A DNA stretch of 42,687 nucleotides from an uncultured Eubacteriaceae bacterium (lineage in GTDB: Bacteria; Bacillota; Clostridia; Eubacteriales; UBA1433): NCBI GenBank assembly GCA_937880125.1, contig CALFLU010000108.1, positions 1 to 42,687 on the forward strand. The letters run 5' to 3'. The position numbers were made by a program, and so were the translations under genes. The stretch's first letter is position 1; each line of letters starts with the position of its first letter. The notes below the pieces were generated by a model. That model was not told the DNA's origin, made no database searches, and was given only the letters and a program-made list of their open reading frames with translations. This document shows positions 39,703-42,687 of the stretch, one piece after another.

Positions 39703-40167
39703 CTATTTCACACGCATCAATTGAACCAAAAACCCAATCAGTGTAGCAAATATTGCGATTAAAAACACCGATAGAAACCATTTTGGCAAGCCTTTGCCTA
39801 AAGATGAATATAGCGTAATCACACAAAAGGCAAGCACCATTTGCCACTTGATCGTGACAATCATATTTTTCAATGTTGCATAGACACGATGTGCATTTTG
39901 CTTCGTTATCGTCACACCCGTATTCCAAAGACGCGGAAATTGTTCCACCACAGTAATCCCCCCATACATCACCCAGGCAACCGCCAGCAAAATAAACAAT
40001 TCTTTTTTATTGGTCCACCGATCGACAACACCGTCGGCATTGTAGTGCCCCGGCACATGATCGGCAATTGCGTTCCAGTACATAATCAGATACAAAAAAA
40101 CGCCCACCAGCAACAACACGCAAAAAATATCCGCAAACCAGTGATATGCCGTTCTGTTTACTTTCAC
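39703..40167 (-). CDS. DUF1648 membrane protein
   Basis: A 154-residue protein with four hydrophobic segments (about 10-32, 55-70, 105-125, 130-150). Between the first two it carries HVPGHYNADGVVDRWTNKK, the DUF1648 signature found in SdpI-like immunity and membrane proteins. The start is GTG 40167, preceded by GAGGGGA. Function unknown. SdpI-type immunity is one possibility but no toxin gene is near. It is last in a three-gene minus-strand group. Confidence 0.83.
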   Translation of the reverse strand: MKVNRTAYHWFADIFCVLLLVGVFLYLIMYWNAIADHVPGHYNADGVVDRWTNKKELFILLAVAWVMYGGITVVEQFPRLWNTGVTITKQNAHRVYATLKNMIVTIKWQMVLAFCVITLYSSLGKGLPKWFLSVFLIAIFATLIGFLVQLMRVK

Positions 40168-40209
40168 CTTTCTGTCCCCTCTTTATACCTGATTGTTTGT
40201 ACGCCAAAT

Positions 40210-40689
40210 TTACTTTTTTTCAACCTTCAGCCGTTTGCCCGTCATTTCCTCCACTGTCAATTTCAATACCGCTGTTTGAGCCAAAACTTCCTTTCGAAAT
40301 ACATGCTTCGTCCGGTTTGTATAACGCGTCGTAAGCAACCCCAGCGCCGCTTCTTTTTCACTATCACGCAAAATTTCGATAATCCCCCGGCCTATTACAC
40401 TCTCATATTCCATTGTGCAATCGCAGGCATCCTGACCTGTTATCAGTTTATGTCCTGTGTCCATCTCAAAACCCACTTTGGGATTTTGGTCAATGGCGTC
40501 CAGTTTTCTTCCTTCTTTCGCCGAGTGAAAATACAGCACCACGCTGCCGTTTTCTTCAAAAAGTCCAAAGTTGAGCGGAACAATATAGGGATACTCACCG
40601 TCGTTAAACGCAAGACGGCAAACATCACACTTGCGCATGATTTCGATAATTTCATCCTGATTTGTAACTTCTCTGTCTTTTCTGCGCAT
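40210..40689 (-). CDS. Pyridoxamine 5'-phosphate oxidase-like flavoprotein (NimA-type)
   Basis: A 159-residue split-barrel FMN-binding protein. Features are MRKCDVCRLAFNDGEYPYIVPLNFG near the N-terminus, LYFHSAKEGRKLDAIDQNPKVGFEMD and a central YESVIGRGIIEIL. This matches the PNPOx-like proteins including 5-nitroimidazole reductase NimA relatives. Electron-transfer partners are unknown, but the upstream flavodoxin-like reductase is 30 bases away and likely co-transcribed. AGGAGA precedes the ATG. Confidence 0.87.
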   Translation of the reverse strand: MRRKDREVTNQDEIIEIMRKCDVCRLAFNDGEYPYIVPLNFGLFEENGSVVLYFHSAKEGRKLDAIDQNPKVGFEMDTGHKLITGQDACDCTMEYESVIGRGIIEILRDSEKEAALGLLTTRYTNRTKHVFRKEVLAQTAVLKLTVEEMTGKRLKVEKK

Positions 40690-40719
40690 ATTTTTTCTCC
40701 TGTTTACTGTAATTTTATA

Positions 40720-41253
40720 TTACAGGCTCTTACCCAGTTCATATGCCTGCTGAGGAAAGTCTGTTTTCTCAATGTCTTTTCGCACTCTGCAGCCCACCGC
40801 CAATACTTTGCCTGCCCCATGCCAGCCAAGATACTCCATAATGGCCTCACAATGCAACACCAGCGGCTCCATTGCCCGCAAATTTTTCTCCTCTGCCGTG
40901 GCAAGCAAAATCATCTTTTTGTTTCCCATGAGTTTTCCGTTTGTGGCATAAAATCGATCGATGACCGTTTTGATTTGTGCCGACATGCCAAAATAATACA
41001 ACGGTGTTACCAAAACAACCATCTCCGCTGAGACCAATTGGCTCAACAGCGGTGCCAGAGCATCTTGTTGCACACAACCCGACTTTTGCGTGGTGCAATA
41101 ATCGCACGCGCGGCAAGGATGTATGTCTTCAAAGGCAGCGTCAAACCGCGTCAGGCTATGTCCTGCTTGTTTTGCTCCCCGAATAAATTCGTCTGCCAAC
41201 AATGCAGAAGTGCCCTTTCTGCGCGGACTTCCGGTGATGACTACAATTTTCAT
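40720..41253 (-). CDS. Flavodoxin-like NAD(P)H-dependent FMN reductase
   Basis: A 177-residue protein starting MKIVVITGSPRRKGTSALLADEFIRGAKQAGH, the phosphate-binding loop of FMN flavodoxin-fold reductases. It also has CRACDYCTTQKSGCVQQD (cysteine motif often seen in this iron-sulfur flavoprotein-like group) and VVLVTPLYYFGMSAQIKTVIDRFY. It reduces quinones, flavins or similar acceptors. GCGGGTGA precedes the ATG. First gene of a unit with the PNPOx-like and DUF1648 genes. Confidence 0.9.
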   Translation of the reverse strand: MKIVVITGSPRRKGTSALLADEFIRGAKQAGHSLTRFDAAFEDIHPCRACDYCTTQKSGCVQQDALAPLLSQLVSAEMVVLVTPLYYFGMSAQIKTVIDRFYATNGKLMGNKKMILLATAEEKNLRAMEPLVLHCEAIMEYLGWHGAGKVLAVGCRVRKDIEKTDFPQQAYELGKSL

Positions 41254-41294
41254 TTTATCACCCGCTTATTTTTATATTTACTGCATATAGTTTT

Positions 41295-41303
41295 ATTATA
41301 GCA
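41295..41303 (-). promoter_or_regulatory. Extended -10 promoter of the flavodoxin-like unit
   Basis: The minus strand reads TGCTATAAT about 42 bases before the ATG, immediately after the htpG terminator. The -35 region falls in the terminator stem and is poor. Confidence 0.6.
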
Positions 41304-41309
41304 GATTCT

Positions 41310-41341
41310 AAAAAAAACAACCCCTTAAGGGGTTGTTTTTT
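41310..41341 (-). terminator. Intrinsic terminator of htpG
   Basis: AACAACCCC, TTAA and GGGGTTGTT form a perfect stem flanked by A and T runs, starting at the htpG stop codon on the minus strand. The only gene ending here is htpG. Confidence 0.9.
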
Positions 41342-42687
41342 ATTTCATCAGTTTACAAATATCTGTGCTGAACTTCAGCGGATCTTCTATGGGAAGACCT
41401 TCGATGAGCAGCGCTTGGTTATATAACAACTCTGTGTAGTCTCTCAGCTTTTCCTTGTCGTTAGCATAGGCATCTTGCAGCACTGCATACAACGCACTGT
41501 CTCGATTGATTTCGAGCACCTTTTGTGCCGTAATCTTTTGTTCGCCGGGCATGGCGCTGAGTACTTTTTCCATCTCGATACTCACACCACCCTGCGTCGA
41601 AAGACACACCGGATGCCGCTTGAGGCGCTTTGATACAATGACGTCTTTGATTTTATCTTTTAAAATCTCCGTCATGTATTTTAACATTTCTTCCTCTTCG
41701 GCGTTGATTGGCACGTCCTGATCACCATTTTCTTGCCCCTCGATACCCAAGTCTCCTTCCGACACGGATTTGAATTCTTTATCTTTATATTTCATCAGCA
41801 TGCGAATGGCAAATTCGTCCACGTCTTCGGTAAAATAAAGCAATTCATATCCTTTTTCAATGACTGCCTCTGTTTGCGGCAGCTGCTCAATGCGCTCAAT
41901 GGTTTCGCCTGCCGCATAATAAATATATTTTTGCTCTTCTTTCATGCGTGAAACATATTCGTCCAGAGTTACCATTTTTTTCTCATGGGAAGAATAAAAC
42001 AACAGCAGCTCTTCCAGCTCTTCTCTGTTCATTCCATAATCCGCATATAAGCCATATTTCAAATGGCGCCCAAATGCCTTATAAAAAGTTTCATACTTTT
42101 CACGTTCTTCTTTTAACAAATTCAATAGCTCTGACTTGATTTTGTTTTTGATGTTTTTGGCAATCAAGCGCAGCTGCCTGTCGTGCTGCAGCAATTCTCT
42201 GGAGATGTTGAGCGACAAATCTTCAGAATCTACCATCCCCTGCACAAAGCTGAAATAATCGGGCAGCAAGTCCGCACACTTGTTCATAATCAGCACGCCG
42301 TTGGAATACAGCTCCAGCCCTTTTTGATATTCTTTCGTATAGAAATCAAAGGGCGTTTTTTCGGGAATATACAGTATCGCATTATAGCGCACGGCACCAT
42401 CCACGGAAATATGGATATGCTTCATGGGATTGTCAAAACCATAGTGTTTTTCGTGATAAAAATTTATATAATCTTCGTCGCTGAGTTCATTTTTATTTTT
42501 GCGCCAAATGGGCACCATGCTGTTGACAACCTGCTCTTGCGTCAGCTCTTCATACTCACCCTCTGTTCCCTCTTTTTGCACACTGGTTTGGATGTCCATC
42601 TTAATGGGATAGCGAATAAAGTCCGAATATTTTTTGATCAGCGCCTGCAAGCGATATTCTTCCAAAAATTCGTCGTAATTTTCTTCC
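41340..42687 (-). CDS. htpG: Chaperone HtpG (Hsp90), N-terminus cut by window edge
   Basis: The reading frame is open to the window end and encodes the last roughly 449 residues. It covers the middle domain (EEYRLQALIKKYSDFIRYPI, VQGMVDSEDLSLNISRELLQHDRQLRLI, KNKIKSELL) and the C-terminal dimerisation domain (VSKRLKRHPVCLS, AQKVLEINRDSALYAVL, YNQALLIEGLPIEDP). The N-terminal ATPase domain lies beyond the edge, so the true start is outside. HtpG is an ATP-dependent folding chaperone. The C-terminus ends normally and is followed by a terminator. Confidence 0.96.
   Translation of the reverse strand, partial: EENYDEFLEEYRLQALIKKYSDFIRYPIKMDIQTSVQKEGTEGEYEELTQEQVVNSMVPIWRKNKNELSDEDYINFYHEKHYGFDNPMKHIHISVDGAVRYNAILYIPEKTPFDFYTKEYQKGLELYSNGVLIMNKCADLLPDYFSFVQGMVDSEDLSLNISRELLQHDRQLRLIAKNIKNKIKSELLNLLKEEREKYETFYKAFGRHLKYGLYADYGMNREELEELLLFYSSHEKKMVTLDEYVSRMKEEQKYIYYAAGETIERIEQLPQTEAVIEKGYELLYFTEDVDEFAIRMLMKYKDKEFKSVSEGDLGIEGQENGDQDVPINAEEEEMLKYMTEILKDKIKDVIVSKRLKRHPVCLSTQGGVSIEMEKVLSAMPGEQKITAQKVLEINRDSALYAVLQDAYANDKEKLRDYTELLYNQALLIEGLPIEDPLKFSTDICKLMK

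Noticed and set aside
39703..40167. DUF1648 protein as the immunity half of an SdpC/SdpI toxin system.
   Set aside because: No small secreted toxin gene or SdpR-type regulator is found beside it.
39841..41031. A 396-codon open frame on the plus strand.
   Set aside because: It lies opposite three minus-strand genes with clear family motifs (DUF1648, PNPOx-like, flavodoxin-like). Its own translation shows no domain and has an odd His/Cys/Phe-rich composition typical of antisense reading.
1..42687. CRISPR arrays, insertion sequences, prophage or attachment sites.
   Set aside because: No regularly spaced direct repeats, transposase or integrase motifs, or phage genes were seen. The only tandem repeat of note is the RNA pair at 22225-22442.

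Overview
The window looks like a chromosomal segment of a low-to-moderate GC, Gram-positive, probably anaerobic member of the Bacillota, most likely Clostridia. This rests on the gene set and RNA regulators, not on a marker gene: an infC-rpmI-rplT operon behind an attenuated leader, a lysine riboswitch, a glmS ribozyme, a BirA operator in front of bioY, a ferredoxin-type aldo/keto reductase, a C_GCAxxG_C_C protein and a pcrA-ligA-gatCAB cluster. Strong AGGAGG-type ribosome sites and extended -10 (TGnTATAAT) promoters recur throughout. No phage, transposase, CRISPR array or rRNA was seen.

Layout. 1-374 (minus): four tRNA genes (Gly, cut by the window edge; Phe; Asp; Val) behind one strong promoter. 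371-2772 (minus): a GH36-type glycosidase followed by a small cysteine-rich protein. 2872-4234 (minus): infC-rpmI-rplT with promoter, leader attenuator and terminator. 4241-6931 (minus): Fe-S aldo/keto reductase with a small helical protein, then pgi. 7117-12966 (plus): phosphohexomutase, a YyaL/DUF255 protein, and a three-gene unit of a duplicated DUF1538 membrane protein with two PII-like proteins. 12977-18006: an M20 amidohydrolase divergent from a lysine-riboswitch-controlled asd-dapA-dapB-dapH operon, which together suggest the acetyl branch of diaminopimelate synthesis. 18058-20618: a NIPSNAP-like protein, a YkvI-type transporter and panB.

20736-24688 (minus) is the most unusual part. 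Two overlapping WYL-domain regulator genes end in a terminator. They are followed by a separate promoter, about 220 bases of RNA made of two tandem related structured elements, and a DUF2828 protein with a von Willebrand A domain and an intact MIDAS motif. The two RNA elements share a 9-base loop motif, and their closing helices differ by compensating base-pair changes. The arrangement resembles Ro60/Y-RNA loci, but the protein is of a different family and I do not recognise the RNA.

24759-33890 (minus): pcrA-ligA-gatC-gatA-gatB, closely spaced or overlapping, with an orphan oligopeptide-binding lipoprotein at the end. 34051-35147 (minus): a cyclophilin and a family-6-like DNA glycosylase. 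35204-39628 (plus): glmS ribozyme, a terminator in the leader, glmS, a C_GCAxxG_C_C protein, then bioY and birA, with a long palindrome at the bioY promoter that also contains the bioY ribosome site. 39703-41253 (minus): DUF1648 membrane protein, PNPOx-like flavoprotein and flavodoxin-like reductase. 41340-42687 (minus): the C-terminal two thirds of HtpG, cut by the window edge.

All product names come from reading translated sequences and remembered family motifs. No database search was run.
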